NCBI GenBank assembly: GCA_963693085.1
Contig: OY856409.1
Location: 1,616,297,711-1,616,361,710 of the forward strand
DNA: 64,000 nt
Source: Alisma plantago-aquatica
Taxonomy: Eukaryota > Streptophyta > Magnoliopsida > Alismatales > Alismataceae
Direction of reading: 5' to 3'
Shown here one piece after another: positions 35,141 through 47,809 of the stretch (within the stretch, counting starts at the first letter, position 1; every line of letters starts with the position of its first letter). Below the pieces are notes generated by a model. It saw only the letters and a program-made list of their open reading frames with translations. It did no database searches and was not told the DNA's origin. A program made the translations under genes and the position numbers.

Positions 35141-35235
35141 ATTTGCGGATGACATTGTGTTGATTGGCGAAACTAATGATAAATTGAATGATAAATGTTA
35201 GAATTTTGAAGAAATGTGTTGGAATCAAATACATG
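35141..35235 (+). pseudogene. LINE reverse transcriptase fragment
   Basis: A single exon-like scrap reads LFADDIVLIGETNDKLNDK, a stop, then NFEEMCW. FADD with the following IVLIGE is the catalytic motif and context of plant LINE-1 reverse transcriptases. Only about 30 codons remain and nothing around it extends the domain. Confidence 0.6.
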
Positions 35236-35769
35236 GAATATTAACTAGGGGTGAAATCTAGTTTTATACGTGTTACAATTCCAGTAAGTCTACAATTAAT
35301 CAACCCCTTCAACATGGTTAACATCTCCATCATACTTTTAGAGGTCCATGTTCACTTGCCTAAATTTTTTGTTAGTTCCCCCTCTCTATGGATTCGAGTG
35401 AGCCCCTTCTCTCCTTAGTTATCTATGTATACATGGCTAGTTTCTCTATGTATGCAAGTCTACCACTACAAGCTGAAGATAGATAGATCAATGCTTAGAA
35501 GTATCTTTAACATATTATATCTTGTACTCTATGCAATGTAATGATAAGTGATGGAAAGGCACTAAAACATCTCTACGTAGATTTATGTATTACTATACAT
35601 ATAAAACTATACAACGTAACTACATGTTTTATTATCAAAGTCTTGTGTAGTTGGGTTATACCTTCCAACTACTGGTAGTGATAATGAAGCATCAGTTAGT
35701 GCGAGTATAACAAATAAGAATCCATTAGCTAGAAAAGTACATAACAAAATCAAGTTTTTTCATGGTATT
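35236..35769. other. Unassigned 0.5 kb
   Basis: It is AT-rich and shows no coding region. It starts close to a TGTTGGAATC word typical of copia LTR starts (35219), but I found no partner LTR in the window. Confidence 0.4.
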
Positions 35770-36699
35770 TGATAACATCCAAATTTGTGTAATATTACTA
35801 TGTATTTTGTATCTTTATTAGCCATGATATGCCTTTAATTACTTAATTCTTAGTGTTTTCATAATTTATTCTTTTTCAAAATATAAATGCTTAATAAATC
35901 TAATTTTTGACTTGTAAGAAGTGCAAAATAAATTTATTTTAATCCACTAAATTAGTCATGGTGATTGAAAAAAATAAGCCACTAATTTGATATTGTTTGG
36001 AAAATATGAAAACTCATTGATATATTTGACCACGCGCCAAGACAACTCATTAAGTAGTTTTCTTAATAAGCGGACGTAATCTAAATGTATAAGTAAAGCA
36101 GCATTGTACTTTATTGTCAAATATGGAAAGGCAAATAACTTTAAAGTTCATAAAGTTATTATTTTGACCAGACATCTTTGATTGAGGAAAAGGACAATGG
36201 ATTTAGAACGGCAACACCACGGTAGGAAAAAGCGTTAGGAAAATGAAAAATGCTAGGCGGACACAGCTTTTAGACCCAAATGGAACCAATTTTGTCTTTT
36301 GCGCATAAAAAGAGACATGACAAATAAAATATGTTATTTTATTTATTTGTTCTTTATTTTGTACTAAAAAAAGGACATATTCGTCGTATTTCTGGTCTGC
36401 TCTGCATAGTAGAACCCTAAGAAAATTAGTTCTCATGACTGTTCTTGCATGCAAATGGTCACATCAAGTCCAAGAGATTGTCCTATCAACGATTTCCAAT
36501 CAGATCTTTAATTATTCAATTGAGGGACATGATAATTATAATAATTGAATAACCCAATTAAATCTATTACAGCATGACCACTCAACTTCAGCCCACTCGA
36601 GATAAAGTAGTCAACGCAATGACATTTAAAAACAATCGAGGATCATGAATAAAACAAACTATTGATCAATAACTCTTACATCCTCGCAAAGCAATAACG
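35770..36699 (+). repeat. F: gypsy-type LTR fragment, plus strand, related to element E's LTR
   Basis: It opens TGATAACATCCAAAT and matches the reverse complement of about 52880-53474, for example TTTATTAGCCATGAT, CTTAGTGTTTT and TATATTTGACCA. It ends abruptly at 36700 where a (TA)n tract and TIR elements begin. No internal retrotransposon sequence accompanies it, so it is a solo or broken LTR. The 83-residue minus frame at 36203-36454 is not supported. Confidence 0.65.

Positions 36700-36744
<45 letters not shown>
36700..36744. repeat. (TA)n microsatellite
   Basis: About 22 TA units lead directly into the TIR element at 36745. Confidence 0.9.
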
Positions 36745-36747
<3 letters not shown>

Positions 36748-37132
36748 AGGCTAGAATATACTCGAGTGTAGGGATCACATGAATACATTCAAGTGTGTTT
36801 GCATATCAAGATTATTTTTTGCAAAATGTAAACCGTTGAACTTCATTGTCATACTATAACTAGGCTACATACAAATTTTGAGCCCATTTGGATGAGTGTA
36901 AGTCACTCATCCAAGGGCAACAAAATCGACGCGCGAAACTAATTTGAAATGCATAAATTTTGCGGTTTTCATAGTATGAACTATACATATCCAAATGTGC
37001 TCAAATTTTGTGTATGAGTTTTTCACTAGATGTTTAAGAAGATCAATGGATTAGATTTTCAAAAAAAATATTGCATCATGGAAAACTACTTGAGTGTATT
37101 CTGCTCCGGATACACTCGAGTGTATTCTAGCC
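36745..37132. mobile_element. M1: TIR element of the microsatellite-ended family
   Basis: It opens GTCAGGCTAGAATATACTCG and closes TACACTCGAGTGTATTCTAG plus CC, an inverted repeat of the start lacking only the final TGAC. It is non-coding, about 388 bp, and closely similar to M2 (37937-38329). It begins immediately after (TA)n. The right end runs straight into an inverted fragment of the same family. Confidence 0.75.
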
Positions 37133-37908
<776 letters not shown>

Positions 37909-37936
37909 TATATATATATATATAGAGAGAGAGAGA
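37909..37936. repeat. (TA)n then (GA)n microsatellite
   Basis: A short (TA)n and (GA)n junction links the truncated copy to M2, repeating the (AT)-(AG)-GTCAGGC order. Confidence 0.85.
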
Positions 37937-38428
<492 letters not shown>

Positions 38429-38757
38429 AGTACAAAGACAATTACATCATGTCATCATTGATCATTGAAAATTTCAAATGAGTGTATGACAAAATAGATA
38501 AGAAAACCAATATATACATGCAAATTGCAAAGGATCATACATGAGTCAACTCATAATCTCAAATTCTCAATGTCTCATACACGATAAAGACTACCAAGTT
38601 GAGCATCCATCCATCCTAAAGTCAATTGTTTGGAAACCAAACGATCACACATGGATATGAAATTTCAAACTAGTAAACTATAAAGATTGGAAGACATCAT
38701 CAATAATCTCTCAACCATTCTTCATCACCATATTCATCCTGGTTACCATCCCCATCA

Positions 38758-39290
38758 TCATCTTCCTTTATCCTTGGTATATCTAGAATCTTGAAATTCC
38801 TTGCTAAGGAAAACACTTCGCAAATCATGCTTATGTGCAAGCAAACTCTGCACAACAAAGAAATTTGTTGCAAACCTTGTAGGACCTGTGCGCACTAGCT
38901 TTTCCATCCCTCCCTTCTTCTGAGTAGATGTAACACATATATATGATTGCATACAAATATGTTTATCTTGGAAGCTTGAGAAACCACATCTTTGACTAGT
39001 GGTATAGAACCAATGTTTGTTAAGAGTAGATTCAAACGATGTGTTGCGCAAGGAGACCAATACAAATGACGATATTCATTTCCAAGAAGTTTTCCTGCTA
39101 AGACATAACTAGATGCATTGTTAGTAACAATATGAACAACATTATCAGGACCAACCCATTCTATCATGTCATTGAAAATTAAAAATAAGTTATCAGAAGT
39201 CTTCACCATCTCACTAGCATCTACATATTTCACAAAGATTGTCCCTTTAGGATAATATTTTGTATTTCCATGTCTTCATATTTTTATGTA
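38758..39290 (-). pseudogene. hAT-type transposase fragment (DUF659)
   Basis: The minus strand reads KYVDASEMVKTSDNLFLIF, then VGPDNVVHIVTNNASSYVLAG and YWSPCATHRLNLLLTNIG. These match the DUF659 region common in plant hAT transposases, where Asp and the CAAH-like motif are conserved. A frame change near 38900 leads to GPTRFATNFFVVQSLLAHKHD, the next conserved piece. The N- and C-terminal thirds, including the BED finger and dimerisation domain, are missing. It is non-functional and may be a relic of a longer hAT element. Confidence 0.75.
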
Positions 39291-39376
39291 TGGTAGTTAC
39301 CTAAAATGCTGACAAACAATACATATCAACATGTATAATGTATATGTGGATGCATATAAAAGTATTCATGTATACT

Positions 39377-39608
39377 TTTTTTATGACGAGGGAACCACTC
39401 CCGCACGAGCGCCACTTTTGTGACCCCCGCAGGCAGCGTAAACCCCCAGATAGACCCCCTAACCCGTACGGGGACCCACCAGTTAACCACACCATTGGCC
39501 GGCCGACGTGACGGGCGAGTTATGGATTATGGGGAATGCTGGGAGTCAAACCCATGCCCCCTCGCAAGGGGCTTGCGAGCTGCACCGCCCGAGCTATTTC
39601 CCACCGGC
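39377..39608 (-). mobile_element. tRNA-derived SINE with 15-bp TSD
   Basis: A 15-base direct repeat GTATTCATGTATACT flanks it (39362-39376 and 39609-39623). Read on the minus strand, an A-box TAGCTCGGGCGGTG and a B-box GGGTTTGACTCCC lie at the 5' end, and a short A tail (seven T on the plus strand at 39377) at the 3' end. These are the hallmarks of a pol III SINE. It is GC-rich against its AT-rich surroundings. Confidence 0.85.
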
Positions 39609-39623
39609 GTATTCATGTATACT

Positions 39624-41311
39624 AGCAACATATAGTGTTCACTATCAGATTTTGGCACATGTGAACTCATATTTTCATTTCTATAAATGAACACATGGTT
39701 ATTATACCACCTTGGGTGTAATCACCTTTTTTTATCCATCATTGGATTTACATGAACTACTACTTAGTAGATCTAACCCAGGGTTTAGATTATAATTGTG
39801 ACATTTATATGGTACACATATTGGCATTATATATTATATTGAAATTAAATAAACATCCAAGACATTTATTTCATCAAACATCAAGAAATCCTCATCAATC
39901 TTAGAAATTTGATATATGGGGGTTACATAAATAACCACATACCTTTTCCATGAAGAACCCATGTAGTATGCACTAAGTACTTCTAGAATGCAATTCAATC
40001 AATCAAATTGCATCCAAAACAATCAACATTCAATATGCATGTATGTATACCCTTACGTGTCACCATACATTCATAAAATAATAATTAGGTTTGATTCTAG
40101 GGTTTTAGATTCCTTGGTTTAATTCTTAACATTAGGGCTAGGTCTCAAAACCCTAATTTCCATTTTTTCAGGTCTAATGACTTAGAAACCCTAATATACA
40201 TCATCATCGTCATCATTACCTTGGGATCTCATCATAATTCGTACATATTTAATGTAATCCACATCCTAGTTTCCAAATCTAGGGTTTTCATGTAATTATC
40301 AGTATTAAAACATGCTCTAACATATAGTTTTCGAACCATGATCAGAATTAGATATTTAAACTGTTTTATTCATCATCTACATAATATTCTTATAAAATTG
40401 ATAGGTAGTTTCGATATATTTTGGCCTACCAATCATTTCTATAATTATTCTACATAAAACATTATTTGTTTAATGAGGGATATACACATAAATATTTACT
40501 ACATTATCCAATGTTGTCGCTGGTTCTATCAACAGGCCAAGAGCACATTAGATGGGAGCTTTTAGCACAAATGGCCTTAGAGACGGGGGTAAAAGACATA
40601 AATGCACATAATTTGTGACCTGAAAATCACACAGATTGAGGGCAAAAAGGTAAATCTATTCAAGGGATTCTTCTTCCCCATGCAGTTGTTGCTATGTAGC
40701 CATGGAGGGGGTCAATTGAAGAGTTGACTCTAACCTCCAAGGCCATGATTGACTTAAGTATCCTTGGCCAGACTTGAAGAGCCTTTTAGCTGGTTGTATG
40801 GTACTCAAAGGAGGGAGAGATAGATTGAGCTTTTAAGAAGGTAGAAATAGAAATTAGAAATAGATAATTATTGTTTCTATAGGAATCCTAAAGGTTGGAA
40901 GAGCTTCCTAGAGGTTTTATTGTTTGACTCCATTTCCTGTGAGGAACTGTGATGGTTGGGTTGCTACTCTTCTATGAGGACCTCAACCCAAAAATAGTTG
41001 TCACTTCAGAACACACCACAAGGGGCTTTTTGCATCCTTCTTAGGACTTATAACTTTACGATATCACAGTGAAGCTTTGGGATGAGGCAATTGCCTAGGT
41101 ATGCCTTGATTTGAGGCCATATCATAAAGATGCAAAAGTTGGTGATGGTGCTCAGAGGGGAGTTCCAAGATGTTACACGAGCAATTGAGTAGCAGGTAGG
41201 GTACTCTTCAAAGCGATAAGGTTGATACATGTTGGGGTCGAAGGTCGATATGTTTTCATAGATTGACAAACTAGCATGCAGATAGGTGTTGCTTGGTAGG
41301 CTTTGAATGGA
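39624..41311. other. Gene-free stretch before the CACTA element
   Basis: No coding region is convincing. The minus frame at 41048-41356 (102 residues) runs across the CACTA left end and is not recognised. It probably includes remnants of the minus-strand gypsy LTR that resumes after the CACTA at 51767. AATGTTGTCGCT at 40510-40521 recurs at 51817-51828. Confidence 0.4.
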
Positions 41312-41581
41312 CACTACTACATTTTTTGCTAGTAACGTCATTGCCCATAGCGTCATTTTTATTAGAATAACCGGCCTAATAGACTATTGCATCGGTTTTA
41401 TCATAAAAACTGACCTTACATGTTTCCCGCAGAAAAAATTCACGTGATTTTGGCTTCGCGCCTAGATCTATAACGCCAATCAAATAACTGATGCTATATG
41501 GTCCAAAAAAATGCGGGCACCACTTTAGAACTCTAGGGTCAGTTTTTATGGATAACCGACCTTATAGATATTGACCTCTAG

Positions 41582-42854
41582 TGTCACACCCCGATCTCAC
41601 ACTAACCACTAATCACGAGATTAGGGCGCGACGGAGGGATTATCACATAAACAAATCACTGAGAACTTTTTCTTTTTAAAACCTCGTAATGATATCCGGA
41701 TTATTGTTGTAAACTAAAACATAATAAACTATTGCGGAAGCATTTCAATTAAACTGGCTAGAGAACATAAACAGAGTTTACAACATGTAACATTGTTTAA
41801 CAGAAAGTAAAACATAACAGTTAATTTACATCCTTTACACATTCGCCATACATACTCTCTCTCACCCACACCATGTCCCAAGGACCGAGGGGAAAGGACT
41901 AAGAGACCACTATCTAACTAACTACATATACCTTCTACTGACTAGGGTGGTAAGATCCTTCAAATTCCTGGAACTGTCGCTGACCTGAAAATGTTTGAGT
42001 AGAGGAGTGAGCCTACTCGCTCAGTGAATAGCCTTTCATTTAGCTATCACTAAACAACTCATCAGATATATAAAATTGAAATAAAGCATAAGTGCAGTAC
42101 TAAGCAGGGCAGTTCTAATGACATAGCAGATTTACAGATAATAATCACATTTCTATGCAATAACATATATTTAAACAAATAAATAGTTATAGAGAATTGG
42201 CACAGAAGTTCAAATCTTTTAACATATTAAATTTATTGTTATCTTATATGATTACATTTTAGTTATGCCCCAAACATATGCAACGCACTCTGCATATGAA
42301 GATCTGTAACGAACTACGATCCCACCGTACAAGACTTAGCGACACACCCGGGAAATGCTAAGTCTGACTTCTCGTCCTGGTCTCCACAGGACTCTCAGGC
42401 TCACAAGGGCCTCACTGCACTAACTCTGAGTGCTCTGGACTCCTCCCGCAACCTGTAGTGCACAGTCGGAGGGTTTGGGTTACCACCGTGACACACGCAC
42501 AGATTATTGTTGAATAACCCTTATTTACTCCAGTGCCACCGTGACACACGCACGGATTATTGTTGAACACTGCCTCTCTGACCTCGTGCCACCGTGACAC
42601 ACGCACGGATTATTGTTGAACACGAGTCACCGACCATCTAGACACAAGCTAGGTAGGTCGTTTCACCCCAAAGGTACAGACCGTGCAATGGGGTTCTACA
42701 GTGTTGGGGCACCTAAGTCTATTTAATTCATCTTAATCAACTTAATCAACTTGATGATGCACTAACCATCACACGAGCACTTAACTTATCTCAATTAACT
42801 TAATTATGTACTAATCATGATACTTACTAGATAATCATGGAGTGGGTCATAACA
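41582..42854 (+). mobile_element. S2: 1,273-bp solo LTR inside the CACTA left arm
   Basis: It opens TGTCACACCCCGATCTC and ends GGGTCATAACA. TCTAG flanks both sides (41577-41581 and 42855-42859), a perfect 5-bp TSD. Removing it rejoins a subterminal repeat unit of the CACTA. No primer site or retrotransposon gene is inside, so it is a solo LTR of gypsy type, resembling S1 at the start. It arrived after the CACTA was in place. Confidence 0.85.
42483..42625. repeat. Three-copy tandem repeat in S2
   Basis: CCACCGTGACACACGCAC followed by GGATTATTGTTGAA occurs three times, at about 42483, 42536 and 42590, with a period near 54 bases. Confidence 0.8.
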
Positions 42855-43539
42855 TCTAGGGTCAGTTTTTTCAAATTCCTGACCTTATAGATGGTCTAGG
42901 AAATTTCGGGCACCACTTAGTCTGTAGAGTCAGTTTTTTCAAATAATCGACCCTATAGACCCGACTTGTAATGTCGGTTTTGTCAGGTAACTGACCCTAA
43001 AGGTCGGGATGATATTAGACCAAAACGATAGCATGCGTGTTTCAGTTCATTTTGCTCGAAAGCACAGCGCTAGAGACCCCCTCCTTCTCTATCGTTGTGT
43101 CCAAGGAGCCCATTGATGTGTCCTTCCGATGCCGCCATTGTGTCCAACGAGCCGAGCCGTGTTGTGGCCGCTGTGTCCAAGGAGCCGAGATGTGTTGTGC
43201 CACCGCTGAGCCGTGTTGTGCCGCCGCCGCCAACTAAAGGTCACAAGGTACATTTTATTTACCTGAAAATCGGTCGCAAGCTTCTGAAACCATGCCCGCC
43301 GTCGAAGAGCCCTTCTCTATTGGAAAGGAGAGGCGGGGCAGGTGGGGGCTGTGGTGGACAGGCTATTGTGGTCGGGACTGGGGTCCGGCGGTGGGTGGTG
43401 ATGGGTGTTGCGGTCGGGGCTGGGGTCGGCAGTGGGTAGCGATGGGTGCTGGTGGTAGTAGCACGATCGTGCCATAATCATGACCATTTTTCTTCTTATT
43501 GTCATGCCATGATTGAGGAGAGGTTCGAAGTGAATATAT

Positions 43540-43660
43540 TTGTTAGGTAGCACGGCTGTGCTGGGTAGCACGGCCGTGGTGGCTGTGGCTGAGTGAATAT
43601 ATTTGTTAGGTAGCACGGACGTGCTGGGTAGCACGGCCGTGGTGGCTGAGTTCCTAAACT
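43540..43660. repeat. GCACGGCCGTG repeat array, left arm of CACTA
   Basis: TAGCACGGCTGTGCTGGG and near copies occur four times, and a TGAATATATTTGTTAGG word twice. Equivalent GCACGGTCGTG words fill 51175-51365 in the right arm, so both arms carry the same palindromic word. Confidence 0.7.
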
Positions 43661-44419
43661 GCATTTGTTTAAATCTTCCTGCTCCTCTAAAATTGATGTA
43701 TATTGACCCTAATGCCTTACATTATAAGAAAATTGAATCATGCATTTGTGTTGTTGCAGGTGTTTTTGACTTGCATATATTTCTTCTTCAGCCTTCAAGT
43801 GAGGTATAATATTCTCACTCTCCCAATGTGCCATTAGGCTTCATTTTGTTTCAAATATTTAATACATATGACAGTGCTAGGTAGACATTCCAGAAATATG
43901 AGGGTAGACATTGTGTAGTCTCAGATTGACACTTTAGGGTTTATAGATGAGATCATCGATGCATGATGTTTTACTTTATATATAAATATGACAATAATAC
44001 ATTTATGTATCAACTTAGAAACCCGTTCAAAATTTACTCATTAGGAGTAAATTTTGGATAGTCCCCGGTTTGAGACTTTTTTGGATATTTAATCTCACTT
44101 AGGATGTAACTGTATAATGTATGTTTAGTTTTGAAGAAAATTTTAGTAGTATTTCCTCACTTGTTCTCTGGGTACATATGTGAGTGGTTATTTGCAATTT
44201 ACATCGGTGTACTTAGAGAACTTAGGGGAAATACTGCTGAAAATTTCTTCAAAACTAAACATACATTATATAGTTACTAGTGAGATTAAATATTCAAAAA
44301 TGGGATAGGTGGTACACTTTAGTATACAATTAATTAACTTCCTATTAATAAAAACTTACAGCTTATAGTATCAATATTAAATGATCAGTTTTATAATTAA
44401 CTTTAATGTGATATAGAAA

Positions 44420-47400
44420 ATGGATCGAAGTTGGTTGTCTATCAAGAACCATTGCAGTCCAGAGTTTGCCAAAGGTCTTGATGAATTTATCAGATTTGTT
44501 GAGGAACATAGGAAACTACCTACAAATAGGCTATATTGTCCATGAATAAATTGTGGTAACAATTTGAAAGTTGATACTGCTGAGGAAATTAAGAATCATG
44601 TCATATGCAATGGGATCATACAAGGTTATAATGAATGGTATTGGAATGGAGAGAAATTTAATTATGGATCAGAAAATGTCGATACTAATAGTTGTGGCAT
44701 AGACGATATAGATAATGATGATAATGTCAATGATGAACCGATTCAAGATGACCCGATTCAGGATGATATGGTTGATGAGATGCTACGTAGTTGTCGGGAT
44801 AATGTCATTGATCCACCTTCTTTATTTATAAACATTGTCCATGATTATGAAAAACCATTACATAAGGGTTGTACTAAGTTCACGAGGTTGAGTTCTGTGA
44901 TGCGATTATATACTCTTAAAGCTCAAAACCGGTGGAGCGATAAGAGTTTCACTTCACTGTTGTCTTTGTTAAAGGAAATTCTTCCTGAAGGCAACGAGCT
45001 TCCAATTTCAACATATCAAGCAAAGAAAATAATGTGCCCAATGGGAATGGAAGCTAAGAAGATTCATGCATGTCCAAATGATTGTGTGTTATTTCAGAAG
45101 GACTATAGTAATTTGATAAATTGTCCAAAATGTGGTGCGTCAAGGTATAAGACCACAAATTCCGCTAAGGCTAAAAATGGCTCTCCTACCAAGGTGATGT
45201 GGTATCTACCAATAATACCACGATTTCAACGCTTATTTGCTAATATAAAAGATGCGCAAAATTTGTCTTGGCATGGGGAGTTAAAGGCCAATGATGATGG
45301 CGTCCTACGACATGCATCTGATTCACCACAATGGAAGAAAATTGATTTATTATACCCTCAATTTGGTAAAGAATCAAGAAACTTAAGACTTGGACTCTGT
45401 ACATGTGGAATGAATCTCTATGGTACATTAAGCAGCCAACATAGCACGTGGTCTGTTATGATTGTTATATACAATCTTCCTCCTTGGTTGTGTATGAAAA
45501 ATAAGTATGTGATGTTGTCAATATTGATATCAGGGCCCAAGCAACCTGGAAATGATATTGATGTTTACCTTCAACTTCTAATTGATGACCTAATGAAACT
45601 ATGGGAAGAAGGTGTTATGACATATGATGATTCACGTAAAGAGATCTTTAATTTGCGTGCTATGTTGTTTTTCACGATTAATGACTTTCCATCTTATGGA
45701 AATTTGTCTGGATATAACATAAAAGGATACAAAGCATGTCCTATTTGTGAGGAAAATACTGATTCAATCTGATTGAAACATGGTGGTAAAATAATTTATC
45801 TTGGTCATCGGAGATTTCTCCCACCAGTGCATCCTTATCAAATGCAACACAAAACCTTTAATGGGTCAACTGAGGAACGAAATGCTCCTAAACCTATGCC
45901 AGGAAATGTTGTATATGATCAGGTGAAACATATTGTTAATGAATTTGGAAAGATTTCAAGTAGTCGTACTCTCGCATGTGACAAATCTCTATACAAGAAG
46001 AGGTCAATATTCTGAAATATTCCTTATTGGAGATCTTTGGCAATTAGACACTGCATTGAAGTCATGTATGTTGAAAAAAATATTTGTGATAGCATCATTG
46101 GTACGCTATTGAACATACCAGGAAAGACTAAAGATGACATATAATCTAGAAAAGATTTAGAATTAATGGGTATAAGAAAAGAATTATCAGTGGAGATCAG
46201 GGGTCACCGCACATATTTACCACCAACTTGTTACACTTTGTCAAAGTAGGAGAAAAAGAGTTTTTGTGAGTGCTTGTATAATATTAAGGTTCCACAAAGA
46301 TATTCTTCTAATATTCGTAGATTGGTATCAAAGAAGGATCTGAAGTTGATAGGTCTCAAATCTCACGATTGTCACACCTTAATGCAAAAAAATTTACCTG
46401 TGGCTATTCGATCTATATTGCCGAAGCATGTAAGGTTTGCAATCACAAGACTCTATTTCTTCTTCAATGAAATATGCAACAAAGTGATACATCCTGATAC
46501 TCTCGATAAATTACATAAAGATGTAATTGTTACCATGTGTCAGCTTGAAATGTAATTTCCTCCTTCATTTTTTGATATCATGGTTCATCTTGTAGTACAT
46601 ATTATAAGGGAGGTGAAGATGTTGGGTCCAATTTTCTTACACTGGATGTATCCATTTGAACGCTACATGAGTGTTTTTAAAGGTGATGTTCGGAATCATT
46701 ATCATCCTGAAGGGAGTATTATTGAGGGTTATGTGGCTAGGGAGGTGATGGACTTTTGCAATGATTTTTTGAATTGCAATGAAACTTCTAGCGATCTAAA
46801 AAATTCCCATGACACTAGATCTTATTGTGGCAAAGGAACTCTGGGAGGACGAGTGAAAGGAATCAGTCGTGAGCTGTGGGAACAAGCACATTTATATATT
46901 TTACACAACATCGATGAAGTTAGTAGCTACATCACAAAACACAATGATCTTATCAAGAGAAATCATCCGCGATCCAGTTCAATGTGGCTTGCAAGAGAGC
47001 ATAATCGAACATTTATTAGGTGGTTTGAAGAGAAAGTCTTTAATCAACTATCTGAATCACCGAATAATGTTGTTGATAACATAAAATGGCTCGCCTTTAA
47101 GCCAAAAATGGATGTAATGTCATATGAAGGTTATGACATAAATGAATTTTCATATTACACAAAGTGTCAAGATGAAAGTAGTATAGTTCAAAATAGTGGG
47201 GTCATTGTTCAAGCTTTTTCGTTGTATTTTGCTAGTGCCAAAGATAAAAGACCACGTGAAGTTGAGATGTCATATTATGGCGTCATTGAGGACATACGGG
47301 AATTGGACTATACAAATTTTAGAGTTCCTATCTTTAGGTGTAATTGGGTTGACAACAACAAAAGAGTTTTAGTGGATGAGTTGGGTTTCAAATTGGTGAA

Positions 47401-47629
47401 TTTTGAAAAGATTGGTGAGAAAGATGAGCCATTCATCATGGCAGACCAAGCAAAACAAGTATTCTATATTGATGGCCTGACAAATAAAAATTGGTCTGTC
47501 GTTCTTCATGGAAAAAGACAGTTTACTGTAGATCCTATAAATGAAGAAGAATACTACGAAAAGTATGATGATTCCAGCCCATTCTCAGTTGGTTTGCCAA
47601 GTGTAAATGTTGAAGATCAACACCGATGA
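44420..47629 (+). pseudogene. CACTA transposase (TNP2/TNPD type), one frame with six internal stops
   Basis: ATG at 44420 opens MDRSWLSIKNHCSPEFAKGL, the transposase-associated domain. The Transposase_21 core follows (NCPKCGASRYK near 45120, RFQRLFANIKDAQNLSWH near 45225, then FPSYGNLSGYNIKGYKACPIC near 45690-45750). LPKHVRFAITRLYFFFNEIC near 46420 and FERYMSVFKGDVRNHYHPEG near 46660 mark DUF4218; YGVIEDIRELDY near 47275 marks DUF4216. In-frame stops are TGA 44543, TGA 45770, TGA 46013, TAA 46142, TAG 46247 and TAA 46553, yet there is no frame change over 3.2 kb. The family cuts and pastes CACTA elements. The first stop replaces a conserved Cys (CPxINC). It is non-functional as written. Confidence 0.88.
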
Positions 47630-47809
47630 ATATTATAAACGCCAAGACCATGCTGAAGGAATTTTACTTGACTAACAACTCAACTAATACTAGAGGCATG
47701 TATTCTTTGAATTATTTATTTTATTATCATTCAAACACATAATCTTTTATCACTTGTGCTTTTATTATCATTTATGTTTCTTTTATCATGTATACTTGTA
47801 GGTTCTAAA

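Larger units (their letters stand above)
41330..43010. repeat. Left subterminal repeats of the CACTA element
   Basis: Units such as TAGGGTCAGTTTTT with ACCGACCTTATAG recur at about 41536-41575, 42856-42890, 42918-42960 and 42964-43000. Each is an imperfect inverted repeat of GGTC-type ends. Related units fill 51375-51760 at the right end. In CACTA elements such repeats bind the element's own DNA-binding protein. Confidence 0.7.

Noticed and set aside
44543..46555. In-frame stops of the CACTA transposase as recoded sense codons
   Set aside because: Different stop types replace different conserved residues, and decay is simpler. Nothing suggests readthrough signals.
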